Shown: in pieces, positions 25,265 through 33,562 of the stretch
Numbering within the stretch: the stretch's first letter is position 1
How the letters are laid out: every line of letters starts with the position of its first letter
Source: Plantibacter sp050587525
GTDB lineage: Bacteria > Actinomycetota > Actinomycetes > Actinomycetales > Microbacteriaceae
DNA length: 64,000 nucleotides
Assembly (NCBI RefSeq): GCF_050587525.1
Contig: NZ_JBOBFT010000004.1
Location: forward strand, 1-64,000
Direction: 5' to 3'
Notes under the pieces: model-generated
Seen by the model: the letters and a program-made list of their open reading frames with translations, nothing else
Databases searched by the model: none
What the model was told of the DNA's origin: nothing
Program-made: the position numbers and the translations under genes

Positions 25265-25281
25265 CGGGCTGAGCGAGATCC

Positions 25282-25310
25282 ATCATGCATGACGGATCGC
25301 AATCATGCAA
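25282..25310 (-). promoter_or_regulatory. Predicted promoter of the rpiB-MHS operon
   Basis: Read leftward, TTGCAT (25305-25310) and CATGAT (25282-25287) are spaced by 17 bp and resemble -35 and -10 hexamers. The two also form the inverted repeat TGCATGA/TCATGCA. The predicted start would fall near 25275, with operator O1 just downstream. Confidence 0.5.
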
Positions 25311-25406
25311 GCGCACATGATCCGGTCGAGAGGTGCTCCCTGCGAGGCGCTCGCACCGCGCGGGCCACCCGCGGTCTCGTTGCGCCGGCGGTTCACGGCT
25401 GCCAGG

Positions 25407-25422
25407 ATGGGAACGTTTCCAT
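25407..25422. promoter_or_regulatory. LacI-family operator O2
   Basis: ATGGGAACGTTTCCAT is a palindrome with one mismatch and shares GGAACGTTTCC with O1. It lies about 80 bp before the lacI-like gene and 157 bp from O1 centre to centre, which suits autoregulation or looping. Confidence 0.8.
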
Positions 25423-25499
25423 CTCGGGAAGCCGCAGCGGAGGCCCTACCGGCAACCCGAGACGGCCGTGACATCCGCAACAGCGACAGGGGCAGTTCA

Positions 25500-26480
25500 G
25501 TGGCGACGATCAAGGACGTTGCGGCGCGCGCAGGCGTGTCGCTCGGAACCGCGTCTCGCGTGCTGTCCGGAAGCAGCCAGACCTCCGCCGATTCGCGGTC
25601 GCGCGTCCTCACGGCCGCCGCCGAGCTGCACTACGTCACGAACGGGCCCGCTCGTTCTCTCCGTCGCGCCAGAACGGATGTGCTCGGCCTCGTCGTCTCA
25701 GACATTCGCAACCCGTTCTTCTCCGAGCTCGCGCATGCAGCCGAGCAGGAGGCCGGTCGACTCGGCTACACGGTCCTCCTTGCGAACGCCAACGAGGACC
25801 AGTCCCAGGTGGACGACTATCTCCGCATCTTCGCGTCGCAACGCATCGACGGCCTCCTGCTGTCCCCGCAGGGCGGCGTCTCGCCGCAACTCGAGGCACT
25901 CCGGGCCACGGGACTGCCGCTCGTGCTCATGAACCGGACCGTCGCTGGACTCGATGCCCCGATGGTGGGCACGGACAACGTCGGTGGGGTCACGAGCGTG
26001 CTCGACTGGCTCCAGCGCCAGGGGCACCGCGACGTCGCATTCGTCGGCGGTCCGTCGACGATCTCGACGGGCGCCGAACGCCTCGCGACGTATCGCGCGG
26101 GTCGTGAGGCCCACGGGATCAGCCTTGACGAAGCGCTCATCGACACGGGTGACTTCCTGCCGGGAGGCGCTTCCCAAGCGATGCATCGGATTCTCGATCG
26201 CGGAGTGCGCCCCACGGCCGTGTTCGGCGCGAACGGTCCGACGACCCTCGGCGTCATTCGCGCACTGCACGAGCGCTTCGGTCCCGGGTGGCCCTCGGAG
26301 ATCGCGGTCGTGTCCTTCGATGATCTGGAGTGGTTCGAGTTCGCGACACCGCCCATCAGCGCGGTGCGCAACGACGCGACGACCGTCGGCCGGGTCGGTG
26401 TCGCCAAGCTCGTCGACCTCATCGAGGGACGGGACGTGGGTTCAGAGCGCATCCCGACGGAGTTCGTCGATCGCTCGTGA
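25500..26480 (+). CDS. LacI-family transcriptional regulator
   Basis: A 326-residue repressor. The HTH starts right after the GTG: ATIKDVAARAGVSLGTASRVLSGSSQTSADSRSRVLTAAAELHYVTN, with hinge ARSLRRARTDVLGLVVSDIRNPFFSELA. The periplasmic-binding-like domain ends with VVSFDDLEWFEFATPPISAV. I chose GTG 25500 because upstream residues have no family match. Two LacI-type palindromes flank it, so it should repress the divergent rpiB-MHS genes and itself. The inducer is probably a sugar phosphate or polyol. Confidence 0.92.
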   Translation: MATIKDVAARAGVSLGTASRVLSGSSQTSADSRSRVLTAAAELHYVTNGPARSLRRARTDVLGLVVSDIRNPFFSELAHAAEQEAGRLGYTVLLANANEDQSQVDDYLRIFASQRIDGLLLSPQGGVSPQLEALRATGLPLVLMNRTVAGLDAPMVGTDNVGGVTSVLDWLQRQGHRDVAFVGGPSTISTGAERLATYRAGREAHGISLDEALIDTGDFLPGGASQAMHRILDRGVRPTAVFGANGPTTLGVIRALHERFGPGWPSEIAVVSFDDLEWFEFATPPISAVRNDATTVGRVGVAKLVDLIEGRDVGSERIPTEFVDRS

Positions 26481-26510
26481 CCTGCGCCCCGCGCGATCGG
26501 CTCCCGGGAC

Positions 26511-27578
26511 CTAGAGCCAGTGCTTGCGCTTGAAGACGGCCCAGAGGCCGATGCCCAGACCGAGCATGAGCGCGACGGCGAACGGATAGCCGAACGCCCA
26601 GTGAAGCTCCGGCATGGTGTCGAAGTTCATGCCGTAGATCGATGCGATGAGGGTCGGAGTGAAGAGGATCGCCGCCCACGACGAGATCTTCTTGACCTCC
26701 TCGCCCTGCGCGATGGTCTCCTGGGCGAGCCGCCGGCTCTCCTCGCCTTGAGCGAGGCTCGCCCGGGACATGCGTCGCATGGCGTCGTTCTGCTCCAGTG
26801 AGACGAGCGTCGAATGCACGGTCAAGGCATTCTCGAGGAGTGAACGGCAGGTCGTGACTCGCTCGGTCACCCGCACGATGTGGTCGAGCACGTTCCGCAG
26901 CCGGTTCTGGACCTCGTCGCCCGTACCGTAACGACCGGCGCCGCGGAGCAGGCTCTGGACCATGTCCGGGAGGGGACCGATCGCTCGTTGGAACGAGATC
27001 ACCTGTTCGATCAGGCGGTAGATGCGCTCGGACAGTTGCGGATCGACGTGACCGTCCGCGAAGAGGCTGTCCTCGACCTGGTCGATGTCCTCCTCCAAGC
27101 CTGCGACGACCGGTGCGTAGCCGTCGACGATCTCGTCGAGCAGTGCCGTGAGCATCGCTTCCGGCCCCGCGCTGAGGAATCCGGGATCGGCTTCCAGCGC
27201 TCTGCGAGCAGCCGTCAGATCCGGGCGCGTTCCGCGGCGGAGGGTGATGACGAACTGCGGTCCGACGAAGAGGTGGATCTCCCCGAAGGCGACCCGCTCC
27301 GCCGCATCGTCGTAGGATCCCGGACGGAGCACGACGAACATCGTCTCGCCGTACCGCTCCAGCTTTGCGCGCTGATGCCCCTTCTGGGCGTCCTCGACGG
27401 CGAGCGGATTCAACCCGAACCGGGCGGCTGCGTCCTCGAGCGTGTCGTGGTCGGCGTTCTTGAGCCCCAGCCATGCAACGGCGTCCCGAGTTCGCAGCAC
27501 CTGTTCAGCCTCTTCGAGCGAACTCGGACTCGCCGTGCGCACGCCGTTGATGTAGATGTGGCCGTCGATCGGAATCAT
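26511..27578 (-). CDS. corA: CorA-family magnesium/cobalt transporter
   Basis: A 355-residue divalent-cation channel. A cytosolic alpha/beta N-domain and long helical stalk lead to two C-terminal transmembrane helices, with the selectivity signature YGMNFDTMPE between them. The C-terminal FKRKHWL is the usual basic end. AGGAGG precedes ATG 27578. The start overlaps the stop of the upstream tetR-type gene by four bases (ATGA), so the two form an operon. Confidence 0.93.
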   Translation of the reverse strand: MIPIDGHIYINGVRTASPSSLEEAEQVLRTRDAVAWLGLKNADHDTLEDAAARFGLNPLAVEDAQKGHQRAKLERYGETMFVVLRPGSYDDAAERVAFGEIHLFVGPQFVITLRRGTRPDLTAARRALEADPGFLSAGPEAMLTALLDEIVDGYAPVVAGLEEDIDQVEDSLFADGHVDPQLSERIYRLIEQVISFQRAIGPLPDMVQSLLRGAGRYGTGDEVQNRLRNVLDHIVRVTERVTTCRSLLENALTVHSTLVSLEQNDAMRRMSRASLAQGEESRRLAQETIAQGEEVKKISSWAAILFTPTLIASIYGMNFDTMPELHWAFGYPFAVALMLGLGIGLWAVFKRKHWL

Positions 27579-28246
27579 GCGATCGTTCCTCCTCTGGGCG
27601 TCTCGCCAGGTACGAGCACCCGCTGGATGGCGGGCGCGAGGACTGCGACGAGTGACTCGCTGTCCGCCTCGACGAGTGTGGGGACGCCGATGATGCGACG
27701 GCCGGTGACGACACCGACGAGCATCGACGAAGCGATCGCAGCACGGAGCGCGGCGTCGGCGTCGGTCCGGCCACTGGTTCCTTCGAGCAGCCTGGACTGG
27801 ATGAAGTCGCGGAGCCGGGTCGCGGCCTGCTCGTTCCCGATCGCACCGCGCAACATCGCCATGAGCGGTTCGGACTCTTCGGGCGGCGCCTCCCACGCGC
27901 TGAGATAGGCGCGGACGACTCGCTCGCCGAGGTGTTCGTCCGGGCCCTCGAAAGCCGTGCTGAACCGTTCCAACGCGGATGCCGGGATGGCCATGACCGC
28001 GGCGAACAGTTCATCCTTCGAGCGGAACGACTGCATGACCTGCGAGGCGTCCACACCGGCGTCGGCGGCCACGAGTCGGATCGTGGTCGCGGTGAAGCCG
28101 TCGCTCGCGAAGCGGACTCTGGCGGCGTCGAGGATGGTTCGCCGAGTGCTCGTTCGCCCGGGCGGGCGCCCCCGTCGCGCCTTCTGTGACGCCTCCGACG
28201 GCTCTTCCGCCGGATATCCCGGTGCTTGCTCCATGTCGTCGTCCAT
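27575..28246 (-). CDS. TetR-family regulator
   Basis: A 223-residue regulator. After a charged lead with ARRGRPPGRTS, the HTH reads TRRTILDAARVRFASDGFTATTIRLVAADAGVDASQVMQSFRSKDELFAAVM, followed by a TetR_C_11/17-like helical domain. It is divergent from a CocE-type hydrolase across a 28-bp operator and is co-transcribed with corA by an ATGA overlap. A second in-frame ATG four codons in may be the true start. Confidence 0.9.
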   Translation of the reverse strand: MDDDMEQAPGYPAEEPSEASQKARRGRPPGRTSTRRTILDAARVRFASDGFTATTIRLVAADAGVDASQVMQSFRSKDELFAAVMAIPASALERFSTAFEGPDEHLGERVVRAYLSAWEAPPEESEPLMAMLRGAIGNEQAATRLRDFIQSRLLEGTSGRTDADAALRAAIASSMLVGVVTGRRIIGVPTLVEADSESLVAVLAPAIQRVLVPGETPRGGTIA

Positions 28247-28270
28247 ACCTCGAATCTACAAGGCCGCCAC

Positions 28271-28298
28271 AATTAACTCAACGCTTGTTGAGTTAATT
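28271..28298. promoter_or_regulatory. TetR operator between tetR-corA and the CocE hydrolase gene
   Basis: Perfect 12-bp arms AATTAACTCAAC (28271-28282) and GTTGAGTTAATT (28287-28298) flank the four bases GCTT. It lies 25 bp upstream of the tetR start and 70 bp before the hydrolase start, so one site can control both directions. It is strikingly AT-rich for this genome. Confidence 0.85.
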
Positions 28299-28367
28299 CC
28301 GAACCGGGCGTACGCTCGCACCGATCCGAGCATTCGTCCCGGGAAGTCGAGAAACGAGGAGCTCGCC

Positions 28368-30119
28368 ATGAGCGATGACCAGAAGCTGTTCACTCCGTCC
28401 ACGCCGCTGCCGGCCGGCCGAACCGGTCTGTTGACGGCATATGACCCCGGCACCCGGGTCCTCGAGGCCGGCTATCAGGCCGCACCGCAGTTCAAGCCGC
28501 TGCCGGTCGACATCGTGTTCGAGAAGGACGTCCCGGTCACGCTTCGCGACGGCACAGTCGTCCATGTCGACGTGTTCCGTCCCATCGGGGATGAGCAGGT
28601 CCCGGTCATCGTGGCCTGGAGCCCATACGGCAAAGGACAAGGCACGTCGATCAGCGTCATGGGCGTGTTCGGCCTGGTCGGCCTCGACAACGGCATCGTC
28701 TCCGGCCTCGAGAAGTTCGAGGGCCCGGATCCGGCGTACTGGTGCGCCAGGGGATACGCGATCTGCAATCCGGACATCCGCGGGATCGTCGACTCCGACG
28801 GCGACAGCGTGCTGTGGGACCGGCAGGAAGGCCGTGACTGCACCGACGTGATCGAGTGGCTGGCCGATCAGGAGTGGTGCACGGGCAAGGTCGGAATGAG
28901 CGGGACCTCGTACCTGGCGGTCTCGCAGTTGTTCACTGCCGGCGAGCAGCCGGAACACCTCGTGGCGATCAACCCCTGGGAAGGCGTGAGCGACGTCTAC
29001 CGCGACCTCGTGATGCGCGGCGGCATGCCGGACACCGGGTTCGCCAGGCAGTTGCAGGAGGGCAGCTTCTTCGGCAGGAACCGCAAGGAGGACATTCTCG
29101 CCGAAGCCGAGGCGCACCCCCTCGTCGATGACCTCTGGGCGGACAAGATCCCCGACTTCGACCGGATCACGGTGCCCGCGTACATCGTGGCGAGCTACTC
29201 GAACACGCTCCACACCGCCGGCACCTTCCGCGCCTGGCGCCGGATCGCATCCGAGGAGAAGTGGCTGCGCATCCACAATGGTCAGGAATGGCCCGACTAC
29301 TACGACGAGGACAATGTCGAGGACCTCCGCCGATTCTTCGACCGGTATCTGAAGGAACGGGCCAACGGCTGGGAGTCGACGCCACGAGTCCGGTACTCGG
29401 TGCTCGATCTCGAAGGGGGAGACGTGATCGGCGTTCCGGCAGACGCGTTCCCTCCCGGCGGCGCCGTCTCGACCAAGTTCTACCTCGACGGCCGTTCACG
29501 CGCGCTCACTCCCGATGCACCGGTCGAGGCCGCGACGGTCGCGTACGACGTCGAGGCGAACCCGAACGCCGTGTCCTTCATCACCCGATTCGCCGAGGAG
29601 ACACAGCTCGTGGGCTACCCGAAAGCGCACCTCTGGGTCGAGTCGGACGGAGCCGACGACATGGACCTGTTCGTCCTCGTGCAGAAGCTCGACGCGCACG
29701 GAACACCCCTGCAGGCCTTCACCGTCCCGAACCAGAGCCCGATGGCGCACGACCTGACCGATCACGGCGCCACCATCCTCAGATACAAGGGTTCCGACGG
29801 TCGGCTGCGGGTTTCAGTGCGGTACCTGGACGAGTCGTTGACGACCGCGGACGTGCCCGCCCACAGCTTCGATCGGGTGGAGAAGCTCTCGCCGGGCGAG
29901 GTCGTCGAGGTCGAGATCGAACTCCTGCCGATCGGTCTCGCGTTCCACGCCGGCGAACAGCTGCGGTTCATCATCAGTTCCCGGAACCTCCTCGGGACGC
30001 TCATGCCGGGCATCCGTGAGTACGTCGGCGCGAACCAGGGCAGGCACATCATCCACACGGGCGGCGAGCACGCTTCCTACCTCCAGCTCCCCGTCTTCCG
30101 CGGCACGAGCCGGCGGTGA
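28368..30119 (+). CDS. CocE/NonD-family hydrolase (X-Pro dipeptidyl-peptidase fold)
   Basis: A 583-residue serine hydrolase of the S15/CocE type. The nucleophile elbow GMSGTSYLAVSQ carries the Ser, PDIRGIVDSDG precedes it, and IHNGQEWPDYYDEDNVEDLRRFFDRYL contains the acid/His part of the triad. The C-terminal jelly-roll domain (GDVIGVPADAFP... to IIHTGGEHASYLQLPVF) is complete. Members cleave cocaine-like esters, cephalosporin esters or acyl prolyl peptides; the substrate here is unknown. AGGAG precedes ATG 28368. The palindromic operator upstream places it under the divergent TetR protein. Confidence 0.9.
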   Translation: MSDDQKLFTPSTPLPAGRTGLLTAYDPGTRVLEAGYQAAPQFKPLPVDIVFEKDVPVTLRDGTVVHVDVFRPIGDEQVPVIVAWSPYGKGQGTSISVMGVFGLVGLDNGIVSGLEKFEGPDPAYWCARGYAICNPDIRGIVDSDGDSVLWDRQEGRDCTDVIEWLADQEWCTGKVGMSGTSYLAVSQLFTAGEQPEHLVAINPWEGVSDVYRDLVMRGGMPDTGFARQLQEGSFFGRNRKEDILAEAEAHPLVDDLWADKIPDFDRITVPAYIVASYSNTLHTAGTFRAWRRIASEEKWLRIHNGQEWPDYYDEDNVEDLRRFFDRYLKERANGWESTPRVRYSVLDLEGGDVIGVPADAFPPGGAVSTKFYLDGRSRALTPDAPVEAATVAYDVEANPNAVSFITRFAEETQLVGYPKAHLWVESDGADDMDLFVLVQKLDAHGTPLQAFTVPNQSPMAHDLTDHGATILRYKGSDGRLRVSVRYLDESLTTADVPAHSFDRVEKLSPGEVVEVEIELLPIGLAFHAGEQLRFIISSRNLLGTLMPGIREYVGANQGRHIIHTGGEHASYLQLPVFRGTSRR

Positions 30120-30143
30120 GGCGGACGACGCCCCGAGTACCGG

Positions 30144-30707
30144 TCAGTGGATGACGGCCTTCAGGACGATCATGGCAGCACCGAAGGCCGCTGTCCCGAG
30201 CGCACCCACGATGCGCACTGGCCAGCTGCTGCCGCGGATGGTGAACGCACTGTAGCCGATCACACCGAGGATCACGACACCGAGCCAGAGTGCGACCCAG
30301 ATCGCGGCGGCGTCCGGGACGATCCGCCTCGCACCGAGGAGCAGGACGGCGGCGGGCGGGAGCGCGGAGAGCAGGAAGCCGAGTGAACGACGGAACGACC
30401 GACGGAACGCGACGGTCAGTGTCGTTCGATCGCCGGGATCGATGCTGTGCCCCGCGACGGTTCCCGCGTAGACGTGTGCGGCCCAGAACACCACGACGGT
30501 GCCGATGACGCTGAGGAAGGTCTGCCACGAAGTGGCCTCGTAGGTGCCGGAGACGACGATCATGCCGCTCACGAGGATCGTCCCGTAGACGGATTCCTCG
30601 GTGATGAGCGACGCGAACAGGTTCGGTGCTCGGTTCGGTGCTCGGTTCGACGCCGGGACCGCCGCCGATCCGGCGTCCCGGCCGGCCCCCGGGGCCGTCG
30701 CGCTCAC
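30144..30707 (-). CDS. Four-TM membrane protein of unknown function
   Basis: A 187-residue protein with an Ala/Gly/Arg-rich lead that contains NRAPNRAPN, encoded by a 12-bp tandem repeat. About four transmembrane helices follow (YGTILVSGMIVVSG, FLSVIGTVVVFWAAHVYAG, FLLSALPPAAVLLLGARR, AAIWVALWLGVVILGVIGYSAFTI and a final segment). Last gene of a five-gene leftward operon; its GTG start overlaps the exporter stop as GTGA. I do not recognise the family. Confidence 0.8.
   Translation of the reverse strand: MSATAPGAGRDAGSAAVPASNRAPNRAPNLFASLITEESVYGTILVSGMIVVSGTYEATSWQTFLSVIGTVVVFWAAHVYAGTVAGHSIDPGDRTTLTVAFRRSFRRSLGFLLSALPPAAVLLLGARRIVPDAAAIWVALWLGVVILGVIGYSAFTIRGSSWPVRIVGALGTAAFGAAMIVLKAVIH
30621..30649. 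repeat. 12-bp in-frame tandem repeat
   Basis: GTTCGGTGCTCG is repeated twice, followed by a partial third unit GTTCG. It encodes the Asn-Arg-Ala-Pro repeats near the N terminus of the membrane protein at 30144-30707, on the minus strand. Confidence 0.8.
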
Positions 30708-32365
30708 GGGACCGTCTCCGGCGAACGCTTGCGGCCCAGCACCTCGTTCGGGATCCCGCGTGAGAACAGGAGCGACAGGAGTGCGATGACGATCAGCCCG
30801 AAGAGCGCGACGCGCAGGGACGCGAGTTGCGAGTCTCGATAGACGGTCTCGAGCGTCTCGGCGTCGGCGACGCTCAATCCGGCCTTCTCCGCGATCTCCG
30901 GAACACTCGAGGCCGGCACGATGGCGACACCGCGTTGCGTCTCCTCCGCGACGACTGCGCGCGCTTCGGCCGGCAACGGGCTCGACGCCGCGCCCGCTGC
31001 GAAGGACGTCGTCAGGGCGCCGATGAGGATCGAACCGACGAGCGCCGTTCCGAGTGACGAGCCGAGGTTCTGGAAGACTCCCTGCAGCCCGCCGACCTCG
31101 CTCGTCTGCTTCGCTGTGACGCTCGACATGTTGACGTTGCCGAGCTGTGATGCGAGCAGACCGAGCGCTGCTCCAGCGAGGAACATCCCGACGGCGAAGA
31201 GGCCGTGGCGGAGATCGACCGTGACCGAACCGAGGAGCAGCACCGCGCTGAAGACGAGGACGAGTTGCCCGACGCGAACGATTCGACGGGGCGACCATCG
31301 GTTGGAGAGTCGCGTCCCCGCGATCGAGAAGAGGATGAGCGAAACGGACAGGGGGAAGATCTTGAGCCCCGTCTCCAGCGCGTCGAGCCCGAGCGTCATC
31401 TGCAGGTAGACCGGCACCATGAAGAAGAGTCCCGCAGTGACCGCGTATTGGGCTCCGAGGACAGAGAGACCGCTCCGCAGTTGACGGATCGAGAACATCT
31501 CGACGGCGACGAGTGGCGGCAAGCCCCGCGCTGAGAGCCGCCGTTGGCGACGAACGAAGCAGGCGATCATGCCTCCACCGATGAGTATGAGCCACGCAGT
31601 CGGCGAGATGCCGAGCGGAGCGATCTCGATCCCCCCAACGGTCGGTGGTGCGAGCGGGACGAGCCACCCCCACGTTTTGCTCTGCAGCATCCCGAACACG
31701 AGCAGGACGAGGCCGATCGCGGAGAGCAGGACGCTCGGGACATCGATGCGGAGGCGTTGCCGTTCGCTCCGGTCCGTCACCACGCGTGAGAAGCCGACGA
31801 CACCGGCCATGATGACGACTTCGGCCACGAACACGTACCGCCAGCTGAAATACGTCGTCACGAAGCCGCCGATGAGCGGTCCCGCGGCGACCGCGGCACC
31901 GGACACCGCACCGATGATCGCGAACGCCGTGATGCGTGCACGACCCTCGTAGTTGTCCGCGACGAGGGCGGCGATCGCGGGGATCACGAGGACGGCGCCG
32001 AGGCCCTCGATGACGGACCAGCCGAGGAAGAGGAACCCAACGTTCGGACTCAATGCGGTGATGAGGGATCCGAAGCCGTAGACACAGGAACCGATCACGA
32101 ACGCACGCCGCCTGCCCCAGACATCACCGAGCTTCGCGCCCAGAAGCATCACCGCCGCCATCGTGAGCGTGTAGAAGGTGATGGCAGCCTGCATCGCGGC
32201 GACCGTCGTGTCGAGATCCGCCACAACGGTAGAGATCGACACGTTCATGACCGTTCCGTCGAGCACCATGACGAACTGTGCGCAGCCCAGGATGACGACG
32301 ACGGTCCACGCGCCGCTCTTCCGGGGCGGAGCCTCTCCGGTGTCGGCGACCTCGGACCCGGTCAC
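30704..32365 (-). CDS. DHA2-family MFS exporter (14 TM)
   Basis: A 553-residue EmrB/QacA-type pump. TM1 reads VVVILGCAQFVMVLDGTVMNVSISTVVADL; motif A is GAKLGDVWGRRRAFVIGSCVYG; then GWSVIEGLGAVLVIPAIAALVADN. A long extracytoplasmic loop near the C terminus (ASSPLPAEARAVVAEETQRGVAIVP) is typical. GTG 32365 overlaps the upstream ATPase stop as GTGA and its own stop overlaps the next start, so translation is coupled in this operon. Confidence 0.9.
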   Translation of the reverse strand: MTGSEVADTGEAPPRKSGAWTVVVILGCAQFVMVLDGTVMNVSISTVVADLDTTVAAMQAAITFYTLTMAAVMLLGAKLGDVWGRRRAFVIGSCVYGFGSLITALSPNVGFLFLGWSVIEGLGAVLVIPAIAALVADNYEGRARITAFAIIGAVSGAAVAAGPLIGGFVTTYFSWRYVFVAEVVIMAGVVGFSRVVTDRSERQRLRIDVPSVLLSAIGLVLLVFGMLQSKTWGWLVPLAPPTVGGIEIAPLGISPTAWLILIGGGMIACFVRRQRRLSARGLPPLVAVEMFSIRQLRSGLSVLGAQYAVTAGLFFMVPVYLQMTLGLDALETGLKIFPLSVSLILFSIAGTRLSNRWSPRRIVRVGQLVLVFSAVLLLGSVTVDLRHGLFAVGMFLAGAALGLLASQLGNVNMSSVTAKQTSEVGGLQGVFQNLGSSLGTALVGSILIGALTTSFAAGAASSPLPAEARAVVAEETQRGVAIVPASSVPEIAEKAGLSVADAETLETVYRDSQLASLRVALFGLIVIALLSLLFSRGIPNEVLGRKRSPETVP

Positions 32366-33519
32366 AGCGGCACCGGCACGTCGGAACCGCCCTCGTGCGT
32401 GATCCGGCTCCCCAACTGCACGAGCGACGGGTCACCGATGAAGCCGCCGGCGACGACGGCCTGGCCCTGAGCGAACCGCATCGCCAGGTGGAGCAGCTCG
32501 GGCGGGACGGAGCCGAACACGTCGGCCAGCTCCGCGAGATCGCGAGGAGACGCGAGTTTCATGAGGACGAGGTTGTCGCACTGGCTCAGCACGTTGATCG
32601 GGATCTTCGAGGGTCGCTGCGTCGAGAGCAGCAGCCAGAGTCCGAACTTGCGTCCTTCCGCAGCGATCTGGGTGATCCGTTCGGTGAGCGCCCGCTGGAC
32701 CGGGGAGACGGGATCCGCACTGCAGATGTTGTGCGCCTCGTCGATGACGATGAGGATCGGATTGCGTTCTTCACGCTTCGCCCAGAGATGATCGAGCATG
32801 CTGAGCGCGGCGACGTGGGGCTCAGCCGGCGACCGGAATCCGCCGAGGTCGAGGACCGTCGCCCTCGGCCGCTCGTCGACGACGTCCTCTGCGGATCGAC
32901 CTCCCCATGCCCACAGGTCCCAGTCGAGGACCCCGAGGTTCTCGATGCGACTCGCGAGCGCATGGCGAGCGGTGGCGCCTTCCGCTCGCAGCGAGGGGAC
33001 GAGGTCCCGACCGCCGAGGACGCCGAGCTCGTTCTCGAGGTGCACGAGCACGTTGTACTCGTCACGGTCGATGATGGGGTCGAGCCCCAGAACCGCGGCG
33101 CGCGACGCGAGCGGGAGATCGACGAATCGGACTCGGAGATGGTCTGAGCCCGTTGCGGTCGAACGGAGCACCCTGACGTCATCGAACGGGTCCGGCCCCC
33201 GGCCCGATGACGTCGCCTGGCGGGATGCCGGCAGCGGTTCGCGTCGCTCCCCGAGGCGGACGAAATCGGCGTTCGGATCGAGGATGAGCAGCGGGAGCTT
33301 GGTTTCCAACAGCAGCTGCTCGAGAACGACGCCCAGCGCGTAGGTCTTCCCGGAACCGCTCTGCCCGCACCAGAACGTGTGCCGGTTGAAGCGCCTCGCG
33401 TCGAGCTCCGCGCGGGGGAGCGGAGATGCAGCACCACGCGCGGGGCCGCCGCCGTCCTTGCCGCCCGGCACCGTGTCGGGCTCCAACAGGGTCCCGATGT
33501 CCAATGGATGTCGCGTCAT
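32362..33519 (-). CDS. HerA/DUF87-like ATP-binding protein
   Basis: A 385-residue RecA-fold ATPase of the HerA/FtsK class. Walker A GQSGSGKT is at residues 52-59, Walker B LIVIDEAHNICSAD follows, and the sensor region LWLLLSTQRPSKIPINVLSQCDNLVLMKL is typical of HerA-type DNA translocases (DUF87). It lacks the N-terminal HAS barrel of archaeal HerA, and no NurA nuclease is next to it. It lies 43 bp after the DUF2252 gene and overlaps the exporter as GTGA. The ATG at 33519 has GAGG and AAGGAG upstream. Confidence 0.88.
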   Translation of the reverse strand: MTRHPLDIGTLLEPDTVPGGKDGGGPARGAASPLPRAELDARRFNRHTFWCGQSGSGKTYALGVVLEQLLLETKLPLLILDPNADFVRLGERREPLPASRQATSSGRGPDPFDDVRVLRSTATGSDHLRVRFVDLPLASRAAVLGLDPIIDRDEYNVLVHLENELGVLGGRDLVPSLRAEGATARHALASRIENLGVLDWDLWAWGGRSAEDVVDERPRATVLDLGGFRSPAEPHVAALSMLDHLWAKREERNPILIVIDEAHNICSADPVSPVQRALTERITQIAAEGRKFGLWLLLSTQRPSKIPINVLSQCDNLVLMKLASPRDLAELADVFGSVPPELLHLAMRFAQGQAVVAGGFIGDPSLVQLGSRITHEGGSDVPVPL

Positions 33520-33562
33520 CGTGTCCTCGCTCCTTGCCTCGTCACACCTCGTCTGCGGCTCG

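Noticed and set aside
32362..33519. HerA-NurA DNA end-resection pair
   Set aside because: No NurA-like nuclease adjoins the ATPase; neighbours are DUF2252 and an MFS pump.
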